Positions 53,475 to 63,226 of a DNA stretch of 64,000 nt are shown one piece after another. The translations under genes and the position numbers were made by a program. Below the pieces are notes generated by a model that saw only the letters and a list, made by a program, of their open reading frames with translations, did not search any database and had not been told where the DNA came from. Origin of the DNA: Acanthococcus lagerstroemiae (Eukaryota > Arthropoda > Insecta > Hemiptera > Eriococcidae); NCBI GenBank assembly GCA_031841125.1, contig CM063110.1:51497946-51561945 (forward strand). The letters run 5' to 3'. Within the stretch, counting starts at the first letter, position 1; each line of letters begins with the position of its first letter.

Positions 53475-54076
53475 AGAAAGAGAGAGGGAAAAAAGAAAGA
53501 ACTTTTTGTAATGCTACACTTTTCTCTTCACTTACGTTAAGGAAGTCTGTGAAACGTTTCAAAGAGAGGGCCACAAATTTTGTGCATTGTTTCCCAATTC
53601 CCCCCCCCCCTCTAAACTTATTCCCTAAATCCGCCTTTGTACGTATTTCCTTTTTCTTTCGATCTAATTTTGGGTGTATAATTTGGTAAAACTGATAATA
53701 AAATTGAATTCTGCGTGAAATTCCCTATAAAAAACATTATTCTTCTTTTATTCCTAATTGTAGTATCATTATTTTTCTTAGTAAATTAAACTTTAAATGC
53801 AGTTTTTTCATCATTACTTTTTTTCAATAGTTGTGTTGTATTTTTTTTTCTTCTTCTTCTTCTTCAACTTATGACACTTGAGGAAATAATTTTTTTACAA
53901 TAATTGGTAAAACTAAACATGAATTATTATTCTACACTGAATTCTACGCCAGAAATTTGAAGAAAAGATTTTCTATCATTTCACCCTAAGGTCCCTGTCC
54001 CCTTTGGACATCACATTTGTGTCCGGATTTTCCCGGATTTCTCTTTCTGGACTGTTCTCCGAATTTTGGCAGAATA
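53475..54076. other. Non-coding stretch
   Basis: Purine tract to about 53500, C-run at 53600-53611, (ttc)n near 53845-53865. A possible element end 'aaatccgcctttg' at 53627-53639 mirrors 'cagcggcgggtttacg' at 53398-53413, but the flanks do not form a duplication. No gene. Confidence 0.4.
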
Positions 54077-54339
54077 CGAGGGTTGTCCCATAAGGAAGGT
54101 ACACATTTTTCTATACTACTACCCGCGTAGGTAAGTTAGAAACCTGAAATTTCGTATGGTGAAGCAGGGGAGGCTTGGCTAACACCTGCCGATAAGAGTG
54201 GTTCATTGTCTGCGGTAGTATGGTTTCAAAAATTGAACGAACACGGTAGTTGTGACTGAAGAGTACACGTCTCTCAAAATACGCGAAAAATTCGTTTTTC
54301 CTGCGCACAAAAAAAAAAAAAAAAAAAAAACAGATTTTT

Positions 54340-54660
54340 AATAGAATTAAAACGGTGTATGTGGGAATGCCATTTCTCGGAAACAACTATCAGTGTGGTG
54401 TACAAAATTCGATCCCGGTGTCGTAAGTTTGGTGGATAATCCTCGAAGAGGGCGACCAAGTACCGAGGTCAACGAGCAGGCGATTTGTCGCGTTGATGAG
54501 CTCAGTTAAAGCCGATCAGAGTTTGAAACTTTTCTTAAAATTGCAGAAGCAGCGAATTTATCAAGTCAGTTATTCACCAAATTGTGCAGGGAGACCTACA
54601 ATTTCGAAAAGTTTGCGCACGCTAGGTGCCTAAACAGCTGACTCCTCAGCATAAACAAAA
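54340..54660 (+). pseudogene. Mariner transposase N-terminal DNA-binding part
   Basis: The mariner helix-turn-helix region recognises the inverted ends. Readable across frames: W-E-C-H-F-S near 54360, D-N-P-R-R-G-R-P-S-T-E-V near 54434-54470 (the conserved G-R-P-S-T linker between the two DNA-binding subdomains), then V-D-E-L-S-K-A-D-Q-S near 54490-54525, and L-T-P-Q-H-K-Q near 54638-54658 where active elements have L-T-x-x-x-K. Frame changes and a stop at about 54508 in another phase show decay. A long A-run at 54308-54330 precedes it. Confidence 0.75.
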
Positions 54661-54668
54661 CTGAGTGG

Positions 54669-54760
54669 ATGGGGTACTGGGCCACCCTCCACGCAGTTCT
54701 GACCTTGCACTATTGGATTACTATCTGCTTAGCCCTCTCAAACAACATCTCGGATGAATG
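54669..54760 (+). pseudogene. Mariner transposase fragment at third catalytic Asp
   Basis: H-P-P-R-S-S-D-L-A-L-L-D-Y-Y-L-L near 54675-54735 corresponds to the H-x-P-Y-S-P-D-L-A-P-x-D-Y block; the D of the D-Y pair is the last acidic residue of the DD34D triad. L-K-Q-H-L-G follows. The first two catalytic Asp blocks are deleted, so the enzyme is dead. Confidence 0.8.
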
Positions 54761-54768
54761 ATAAGAAA

Positions 54769-55798
54769 CAGTGGCGTTGTGTCTGGGTGTTCAAGGTGTT
54801 CACTGCACACCCACTTAATTTTTGTCTTACAACCAAAATCCCAGAAACAAGGAAATATTTAAATTTTGATTATAATACAAAATATAACCTCAAAAAATTG
54901 AAAAATAGCCGGAATATTTCTCTTTGCGCTTCACGCAGTTCTTATTTTTGTCACATACTATGGGAATCACATAGGATGTTCACTAGCAACATTGCACCCT
55001 CTTGTTGGTCTTGACACAGTGGCGTTATCTTTGTCACATACTATGAGAATCGTGTAGGATGTTCACTAGCAACATTGCACACTCTTGTCTGTCTTAATGC
55101 AGAGGTGTTATCTTTGTCACACTTACTATGGGAATAGTGTAGGATGTTTACTAGCAAAACTGCACACTCTCGTTGGTCTTAATGCAGTGGCGTTATCTTT
55201 GTCACACTTACTATGGGAATAGCGTAGGATGTTTACTAGCAACACGGCACACTCTCGGTGGTCTTGTTGCAGTGGCGTTATCTTTGTCACATATTATCGG
55301 AATTGCGTAGGATGTTCACTAGCCACATTGCACACTCTTGTTGGTCTTAATGCAGAGGTGTTATCTCTGTCACACTTACTATGGGAATCGCGTAGGATGT
55401 TCACTAGCAACATTGCACACTCTCGTTGGTCTTAATGCAGTGACGTTATCTTTGTCACACTTACTATGGGAATTGCGTAGGATGTTCGCTAGCAACATTG
55501 CACACTCTTGTCGGCCTTGTCGCAATGGCGTTTGCAACGAAGACCACAAAGAGTGAAGCGGAGACTTCGTTAATTTAAATGGCAGGGTGTTCACCAGCAA
55601 AAATGAACATTCCGGAAGCGCATACGCATGCTATGTGGTGATCTGGTGGATGCACTTCATTCTTCATTGACACTCATTATTTATACATACTGATACTGAT
55701 CATAAGTTTTTGATACTACTGATTTTTTGTGGAGGGGAGAGGGAGGGCGCAGACCTGCCAGTTGAACACATGGGAAAGAGCACCACGCCACGCCACTG
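54769..55798. mobile_element. CAGTGGCG-ended insertion inside mariner
   Basis: Begins CAGTGGCGTTG (54769) and ends CACGCCACTG (55789-55798). The flanking octamers are ATAAGAAA and TGAAGAAA (6 of 8 identical). Removing it rejoins the mariner C-terminal coding, which confirms it is a later insertion. The end sequence is the same type as the MITE at 24959-25211. Most of its interior is the 84-bp tandem array at 54935-55535. Confidence 0.78.
54935..55535 (+). repeat. 84-bp minisatellite, about seven copies, carrying a transposon-end motif
   Basis: Landmark 'actatgggaat' (and variants) recurs near 54958, 55041, 55126, 55211, 55296, 55379 and 55464, a period of about 84 bp. Each unit contains 'cagtggcgttatctttgtca' or a one- or two-base variant, 'gtaggatgttcactagcaac' and 'attgcacactcttg'. 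84 is divisible by three, so frames stay open across units (55229-55435, 55338-55556) without being genes. Confidence 0.88.
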
Positions 55799-55806
55799 TG
55801 AAGAAA

Positions 55807-55928
55807 AAGCAGAAGTCGAGACATTTTTCAAAGTCCAGTGTATACAAGTTTATGAAGGAAACATTTTTAAGCTGAATGAGCGGTGGAAAAATTGTATCGA
55901 AATGGGCGGGGATTACGTTAAAAAATAG
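55807..55928 (+). pseudogene. Mariner transposase C-terminus
   Basis: A-E-V-E-T-F-F-K-V-Q then V-Y-E-G-N-I-F-K-L-N-E-R-W and C-I-E-M-G-G-D-Y-V-K-K-stop (to 55928). This fits the mariner ending I-x-x-L-x-x-R-W-x-x-C-I-x-x-x-G-D-Y-V-E-K. The stop is followed by about 100 bp to the right inverted end, as in complete mariners. Confidence 0.85.
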
Positions 55929-56030
55929 CTAATAGAGTATACTTTCACAATCTTGTATAATTTTTTGATTTAGTTAAATTGTTCAATTTTATAGACGTTT
56001 TTGTACCTTACTTATGGAACAACCCTCGTA

Positions 56031-57557
56031 CTTTGTCGCCTTCTCTATACTTTCTCGTATTTTGATTCGAATGCCTTCGCTGCGGTCTGGATTGGACTCT
56101 TCTCGTACAATTTTCGAAAAATCAGCAACTTTCTTAACATGACTTTTTGACGGTGCAAGTTCGTTTCACTATTTCAGTTTGCCGCTAGAATTATATAGGG
56201 CGAAGGAACGTGGGTTTGAATCCAGTCGGTCAAACATATTTTCTATTTTTTGATAATTATTCTTGTTCTGCATTAATGGCGTTCAAAAAGACTTGTTTTC
56301 TCCAATTTTTAATGAAATAATGTTTTTGAATTTTCCTTAATAATTGCCTCTGACTGAAGTAACCTGGCTACCTGTCTTCTTTCATTTTGCACAACTTACG
56401 GATTACTAGATAACTAGTACAACAATGAAAAAATTAACTTGATTAGCTGATTACATAACAAATAAGACGGATGGCCGATCTTATCAAAACGGACATTAAA
56501 AGTACATATCTGCCCTTTGCGTATATAGTTACTTTTTATTTGCTAATAATTTTTGAAACTTTTGAAAAGCCTTATAACTGGGCGAAAAAATTTTCAGCGC
56601 GTTTCATCGTAAACTGGAAAATTTTATTTCAGTAATAAGCAATGTATGACTAGACGAAGTCGTAAAATAAGCCGAGGTTTCGGTCGTTACTGACAAAGCG
56701 GAGCAGCTGAAAATCCGCGCTAAGTAATAAAAATAGTTCGTAGACGAGTAAAATTATTCCGAAAGACTATCTTACGAGTATTAAATCTTATTTAACTCTT
56801 ATGTACGTTGATCAGTTCCGCGCTAGTATGTCCTGCCAGCGCTGGCGCTCGCACGTGGTCCCACCCCCCTCCCCCGTCGTCCTCACCCAGCTATTACAGA
56901 ATGTGACCCCGACCCCAACCGAGTCCACTGGCCGGGCCTACCAAAACGTCAAGTCTCATCACCGTGTACAAAACAGGATTCACCAGCCGATTTTGACGTA
57001 ATTATCACGTTTGATCTTAACGACAATTCGGAGCTGTTTATTTCCATATCGTAAACGATTTCTCGAATATAATTACTTGCCCGATTCGAAGGTCGTTACA
57101 GTAATCTCCGACAGATGGCTGAATTCCCTCGGAGTTTAATCGGCTCGTAATAAGATTTTAAAATTACGCCTCCGAATTCGCAGCAGCACCACGTTCTAGG
57201 GACGATAAATCCGTTCGAAATTTGCCAATTAGGTTTACAACTCGTTTACGAGCTTCATCCGAAATTGCGTGTCACCGGTGATGGTGCACTCGGTGTACAG
57301 TTTTCCAGCCGCTCATCTGGAATGCGTTATTTAACTGGAAACGATGGTGTCGTCAACGATGTAGCTATACATAATATGCGATATGAGCGAGCTTTGTGAC
57401 AACGTACGTGCAGCTTTTGCTGTAAACGATTCGCCGGAGTTCTATCTGATATAAATAACGAGCGAAGATTATAATTCAGTAACAGGTTGTGCAAAAGTAA
57501 TCCGCGATGAGTACTTTCATTTTTGATGAGCCCCCGTTCGGGAAGATGAGGCAGGGT
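56031..57557. other. Non-coding stretch, right half CpG-containing and single-copy
   Basis: No supported gene. 56790-57480 has more CG dinucleotides and no similarity elsewhere in the window, so it may be unique host DNA. The 66-codon frame at 56801-57001 has no recognised domain. Confidence 0.4.
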
Positions 57558-57898
57558 GGAAGACTCCGTCTAGACTGGACTGGAGATAGGCCGACAGGCG
57601 CTGACACGGATTATTGGAGGCGATCTAGACTACTTGAGGGCTTAGCACACGAGTTTTTCTTCCTCCCTTACAAATTGTAACAAATTTAACTCAGTCTCAA
57701 TCTTCTACTTCACTTCTCATAGGTTCCTAATCTACTTTTTTCCCCTTTCTTTCTTCTAATTAACACAGTCATAATCTAAATTGTATTTGATGTTGTGTTG
57801 ACTCTCTCCGCCCCAATCGAAGAATATTGTAAAGCGAGTTGGTACTATTCATGGATCATTCTCCAGAAACTGAGAATATTATTGGTAAAGTTTTTTTA

Positions 57899-58340
57899 TT
57901 AAACCTTTTTAAACTTGATTTGTGCGAGCTCGTTGTGCCGAGAGGCTTGATGCCGCCACTCTTCGAACCACTTATGCGAAATGGTCTGGCGATTGGCGGA
58001 AGTAAGATCTGTTGAGATAGTGAGGAGACGAGTGACGTATGGGAGCTGTGTAGCGTGCTGTGCTCCTTGATCAACTGCCTCATTTCCTGGGATACCAATA
58101 TGGCTTGGGATCCAGATGAGTGAAACGCTCTTGGTGGTGAAGGAAATGAGATGGATGCGTTGGACGAGAGCGTGCAATAGACTTTAAGGAGGAAAGTGAA
58201 TCTGAGAGGACCAGATTGTGGGTGGGGGTGAGTGGGTCTTTGACCGAGGAGATCGTGACTATAGGTACTGTAGGGTAGCATGGATTTCGGCTGTGTAGAT
58301 GTGAGCTGTGTTTTTAAGTCGGAAGGAGTGTAGCAGACTG
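57899..58340 (-). pseudogene. RNase H fragment (left copy)
   Basis: The minus-strand frame reads S-V-S-L-I-W-I-P-S-H-I-G-I-P-G-N-E-A-V-D near 58118-58060, then S-H-K-W-F-E-E-W and A-S-R-H-N-E-L. This closely matches the RNase H of the LINE at 4738-6842 (W-I-P-S-R-I-G-I-P-G-N-E-A-V-D). Upstream on the minus strand, a different phase carries more of the domain. RT and the Cys/His tail are absent. Confidence 0.85.
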
Positions 58341-58769
58341 TCTATGGAGTGGGCGAGTTTATATGTATAGAGAATATTCAACAAGCTTGCAGAGTAGGAG
58401 CATTAAATTTTAGGCAAGAACACGACTTTCGTCCACGACGATACACATCTTATCCCTGACGAGAGCACTGATATCCACGACTATAGATAAAACAGCTTCA
58501 GAAATTTGTTTTCCCGGGGAAGTTTTCTGCGATCTCTACGATCTGGCATCTCCATCGTGTTCAGGGATTAAAACCTGTACCAGAGTTACCATTTGTTGCG
58601 CTGAAAAATATGTGAGGCACATAGCTTTGCACCAATTAAAGACTGACCAAGACCAGAGCTTTCCAGAGGCGTCGCTGAAAATTATTATCATAATTTTTTC
58701 CTCCTTTTTTTTGGAGGGGGGGGGGGGGTTAATTCTTTAGCAGTGTTGACCTACATTCATCGGAGTCAG

Positions 58770-59010
58770 TGGATTTTTTGGGGGGAGGGGCATAGTATAC
58801 TGTATGTGTATTGCGCGTTAAATGTATGGTACGGTACTACTAATTGCTGTATGACATAGTATTAATTCGATTACAAATTTTTTATAACTACGAGTATAAA
58901 AAATATAATTGGCATTTGAATTTGGAGGGGGGGTAATTTTAATAATAATTTCACGCCCCCCCGTTAAAAAGGGGTAAGTATTATCCGTGTGTACCCCCCC
59001 CCCCACTCAA
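58770..59010 (+). repeat. Dispersed repeat (left copy), inverse of 31510-31745
   Basis: It shares 'tgtgtattgcg', 'ggtac.actaattgctg', 'ttttttataact' and G/C-runs with the reverse complement of 31510-31745. Bounded by G-runs on the left and C-runs plus 'cgacgtccgtgg' on the right. Confidence 0.6.
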
Positions 59011-59333
59011 CGACGTCCGTGGAGCTGTCAGCCGTGCGGATTAATCCATATTTGTACGGATTTCTCGAAATTAAAAAAATGTACGGATTGTTTTTCTAAT
59101 TAGCTGAAAATTTTCAAAATTTTGCCAGTCCTTGCACTCTTGTCTCAATTCCCAGTTCCATTTAAAACTTGAGTCAAAATGTTTCAATGTGGAATACAAG
59201 TCGGTATATTTATGATTATTGAATAGGGTGGATGGTCAAAAAAATTTCTTCTCAAAATTTCTAACGCGACCCAGGTAAAAAGTTGCCTTTGATGAACAAA
59301 AAAATGTGTTTTAAAAATCATTATTATTTGAGG

Positions 59334-59400
59334 CAGGGGTCTCCAGACTACGGCCCGTGTGCCAGATGTGGCCGCGAACGGATTTTTGGCAGCCCACGGG
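59334..59400. mobile_element. hAT-type terminal sequence
   Basis: 'caggggtctccagactacgg' followed by 'cccgtgtgccagatgtggcc' has the CAGGGGTC..AAACTACGGCCCG style of hAT (Charlie-like) ends. The opposite end is not seen in either unit. In the right unit the sequence is cut at 62485, within this element. Confidence 0.55.
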
Positions 59401-59696
59401 GAAATTGTTAGGTAATAGAATATTTGGCATTTTGTATTCCCAGTTTAGGAATTTCAACGTCAGCTATAGGTGAAATACTCGTCTACTTTTCGCCCTTTCT
59501 GTTTTCTAATTTCCAGCCAGCAACATTCCGTACTCCCAAACCCCCGCTGGAATATTGCTGGCCCGCCAGGCCTTCTACAGTTTTCAATATGGCTCTTGGG
59601 CAAAAAAGGTTGGAGAGACCGCTGCTCTATGGGATTTGTTCTTGAAGTTATGTACTGTAGGGCTGAAAATTGAATGTCACACAGCGCCTTGAAATT

Positions 59697-60081
59697 GCCA
59701 GTTATGCAAAATTTTTTACATAACCTTTTTAATAGTATTTATTGCGAACTTTAAATTAGTTCATATACAAATTTTGTCTATTTGTGAAATTGAAGGCGCT
59801 AAAGCACTTACAATACTTTGTTGCCTTATAACGCCTTCAGTATGGCAAATAGGCAAAATTCACATAAAACCTTAACAGTAGTGATGATTGAAATCTACAA
59901 AATGAGTTATGTACCAATTTTACTTATCTGCAATATTGAAGACGCCAAAGCGCCTATAATACTTCGTTGTTTATAGCGCCTTCAATTTCACAGATAGGCA
60001 AATTTCATATGCATATGAACCTATTTAGAGTTCGCGATGAATACTATTAAAAAGGTTACGTAAAAATTTTACATAACCGGC
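59697..60081. mobile_element. Palindromic element with ~95-bp arms (left copy)
   Basis: The left arm from 'gccagttatgcaaaattttt' (59697) and the right arm ending 'aaaattttacataaccggc' (60081) are inverted copies through 'aacctttttaatagtatt', 'ttgcgaact' and 'tgaaattgaaggcgc'. The loop region contains a second inverted pair of 'gccttcaat' words. Non-coding; a fold-back or MITE-like element. A fragment occurs at 26960-27110. Confidence 0.75.
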
Positions 60082-60992
60082 ATTTTTAAAGCGATTAGTA
60101 TATTCGATATTATGTTCACTGAAAGGAGTAATCAGCATATTGATTAGATCGGTAATTAGCATAATAATTTAGCTAATAATTGAAATCTATTTCATTATAG
60201 GTTAATGACCTCTTCATCAAAAAGCTCAACGAACGTATGTGGGTGTACGAGTCATCGGATCAAAGAAGTGTAGCAGGTTAATGAACTCCAATAGGTAAGT
60301 ACTTACCTTGTTACCGTAAGTTGCGCTACAGACTCACAGTTGGGTTAACGACCCGTCCATCAAAAAGTTTCAACTAATTTGTTAGGACGTACGAGTCATC
60401 GGATCCAAGAACTCTAGTAGGTCAAGTACCTTGCTACTGTAAGTTACACTGCAGACCCACAGTTAGGTTCGAAGAATCGAGACCATCCCCGAATGTGACC
60501 GCACTAGAGTTGAATGAGCCCTCCGAAGGTTAGGTTACAAATACAGACATGCTCGATTGAACTATTTGGAATACTTCCTACAATGTTAAACGTCAATGAA
60601 CACTTCTCCAAAGATCAATAACCCCTTTATGACCTCTGTGTGACCTTGAGGGGAAGACTCCGTCTAGACTGGACTGGAGATAGGCCGACAGGCGCTGACA
60701 CGGATTATTGGAGGCGATCTAGACTACTTGAGGGCTTAGCACACGAGTTTTTCTTCCTCCCTTACAAATTGTAACAAATTTAACTCAGTCTCAATCTTTT
60801 ACTTCACTTCCCATAGGTTCCTAATCTACTTTTTTCCCCTTTCTTTCTTCTAATTAACACAGTCATAATCTAAATTGTATTTGATGTTGTGTTGACTCTC
60901 TCCGCCCCAATCGAAGAATATTGTAAAGCGAGTTGGTACTATTCATGGATCATTCTCCAGAAACTGAGAATATTATTGGTAAAGTTTTTTTA

Positions 60993-61434
60993 TTAAACCT
61001 TTTTAAACTTGATTTGTGCGAGCTCGTTGTGCCGAGAGGCTTGATGCCGCCACTCTTCGAACCACTTATGCGAAATGGTCTGGCGATTGGCGGAAGTAAG
61101 ATCTGTTGAGATAGTGAGGAGACGAGTGACGTATGGGAGCTGTGTAGCGTGCTGTGCTCCTTGATCAACTGCCTCATTTCCTGGGATACCAATATGGCTT
61201 GGGATCCAGATGAGTGAAACGCTCTTGGTGGTGAAGGAAATGAGATGGATGCGTTGGACGAGAGCGTGCAATAGACTTTAAGGAGGAAAGTGAATCTGAG
61301 AGGACCAGATTGAGGGTGGGGGTGAGTGGGTCTTTGACCGATGAGATCGTGACTATAGGTACTGTAGGGTAGCATGGATTTCGGCTGTGTAGATGTGAGC
61401 TGTGTTTTTAAGTCGGAAGGAGTGTAGCAGACTG
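60993..61434 (-). pseudogene. RNase H fragment (right copy)
   Basis: The duplicate of the fragment at 57899-58340; the main 92-codon frame is identical in protein. No independent function is implied. Confidence 0.85.
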
Positions 61435-62485
61435 TCTATGGAGTGGGCGAGTTTATATGTATAGAGAATATTCAACAAGCTTGCAGAGTAGGAGCATTAA
61501 ATTTTAGGCAAGAACACGACTTTCGTCCACGACGATAAACATCTTATCCCTAACGAGAGCACTGATATCCACGACTATAGATAAAACAGCTTCAGAAATT
61601 TGTTTTCCCGGGGAAGTTTTCTGCGATCTCTACGATCTGGCATCTCCATCGTGTTCAGGGATTAAAACCTGTACCAGAGTTACCATTTGTTGCGCTGAAA
61701 AATATGTGAGGCACATAGCTTTGCACCAATTAAAGACTGACCAAGACCAGAGCTTTCCAGAGGCGTCGCTGAAAATTATTATCATAATTTTTTCCTCCTT
61801 TTTTTGGAGGGGGGGGGGGTTAATTCTTTAGCAGTGTTGACCTACATTCATCGGAGTCAGTGGATTTTTTGGGGGGAGGGGCATAGTATACTGTATGTGT
61901 ATTGCGCGTTAAATGTATGGTACGGTACTACTAATTGCTGTATGACATAGTATTAATTCGATTACAAATTTTTTATAACTACGAGTATAAAAAATATAAT
62001 TGGCATTTGAATTTGGAGGGGGGGTAATTTTAATAATAATTTCACGCCCCCCCCCCCCGTTAAAAAGGGGTAAGTATTATCCGTGTGTACCCCCCCCCCC
62101 CACTCAACGACGTCCGTGGAGCTGTCAGCCGTGCGGATTAATCCATATTTGTACGGATTTCTCGAGATTAAAAAAATGTACGGATTGTTTTTCTAATTAG
62201 CTGAAAATTTTCAAAATTTTGCCAGTCCTTGCACTCTTGTCTCAATTCCCAGTTCCATTTAAAACTTGAGTCAAAATGTTTCAATGTGGAATACAAGTCG
62301 GTATATTTATGATTATTGAATAGGGTGGATGGTCAAAAAAATTTCTTCTCAAAATTTCTAACGCGACCCAGGTAAAAAGTTGCCTTTGATGAACAAAAAA
62401 ATGTGTTTTAAAAATCATTATTATTTGAGGCAGGGGTCTCCAGACTACGGCCCGTGTGCCAGATGTGGCCGCGAACGGATTTTTG

Positions 62486-62863
62486 TCTTGCTTTACGCCT
62501 TTTTAATATGCTTTTTGGCCTCATGATAATAAATTCCAGTAAGCGGTGTATTATTTTCAGTGCAGCCTAGCCTTCTTCGAGTATCTTCCTACGGTTCCCA
62601 TGCTGTCACAGATGTTTCGATTTACATCTGGTCACGTTTTCTGTAGGCGTCCCTGAGTGCACCATCCAGTATGTTGGCTTGTGCTTTCCAGGTCGTCCAC
62701 GTTCTGAATCCGTTGCCAGTTGTAACTTGTCAGTCTTTCTAAGTCATTCTTAAAGCCTCCCCAGTTTGTTTTCCTAGGGTTCCTAATAGCTCTTTGTTCC
62801 TCCTTAGGTGCCCGGATCTGGTATTGGATGTATCGGTGATCCGATAAAGACGGTTCGTCCAAC
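62486..62863 (-). pseudogene. LINE endonuclease C-terminal fragment in the right unit only
   Basis: On the minus strand L-D-E-P-S-L-S-D-H-R-Y-I-Q-Y-Q near 62862-62818 is the final Asp-His motif of a LINE endonuclease of the R1/LOA/Jockey type. It is followed by R-N-P-R-K-T-N-W and L-E-R-L. A phase change is needed beyond about 62632. The fragment has neither RT nor tail, so it is not a standard 5'-truncated insertion. Filler DNA at a repair junction is a plausible origin. Confidence 0.75.
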
Positions 62864-63226
62864 ACATAACCTTTTTAATAGTATTTATTGCGAACTTTAA
62901 ATTAGTTCATATACAAATTTTGTCTATTTGTGAAATTGAAGGCGCTAAAGCACTTACAATACTTTGTTGCCTTATAACGCCTTCAGTATGGCAAATAGGC
63001 AAAATTCACATAAAACCTTAACAGTAGTGATGATTGAAATCTACAAAATGAGTTATGTACCAATTTTGCTTATCTGCAATATTGAAGACGCCAAAGCGCC
63101 TATAATACTTCGTTGTTTATAGCGCCTTCAATTTCACAGATAGGCAAATTTCATATGTATATGAACCTATTTAGAGTTCGCGATGAATACTATTAAAAAG
63201 GTTACGTAAAAATTTTACATAACCGG

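Larger units (their letters stand above)
54077..56028 (+). mobile_element. Mariner relic with intact inverted ends and TA duplication
   Basis: The left end CGAGGGTTGTCCCATAAGG (54077) and the right end CTTATGGAACAACCCTCG (to 56028) are inverted copies over about 27 bp. TA lies on both outer sides (54075-54076 and 56029-56030), the mariner/Tc1 target. The transposase is fragmentary: an N-terminal DNA-binding part (about 54340-54650), a short piece at the third catalytic Asp (about 54672-54755), and the C-terminus (about 55810-55927). The region between DNA-binding domain and third Asp is deleted, and a 1-kb insertion (54769-55798) splits the rest. Confidence 0.9.
57558..60650. repeat. Tandem duplication, left unit (~3.09 kb)
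   Basis: From 'ggaagactccgtctagactg' (57558) to 'gtgtgaccttga' (60649) this unit is repeated directly at 60652-63795. The offset is 3094 bp at the start and 3146 bp at the end. Identity is very high outside one segment: visible differences are isolated bases (for example near 58218, 58241, 58470) and homopolymer lengths. Unit contents: RNase H fragment, small dispersed repeat, hAT-type end, palindromic element. Confidence 0.93.

Noticed and set aside
53398..53639. Possible MITE with ends CAGCGGCGGGTTTACG and AAATCCGCCTTTG
   Set aside because: Ends match only partly and the flanking octamers (aataggca, tacgtatt) show no target duplication; the left part is also in the 1-kb duplication without the right end.
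55229..55556. Repeated short proteins with Cys and Trp across the 84-bp array
   Set aside because: The period is divisible by three, which keeps frames open by itself; frames overlap and lack support as genes.
56200..56260. tRNA B-box-like word gggtttgaatcc near 56213
   Set aside because: No matching A box or foldable cloverleaf could be seen upstream.
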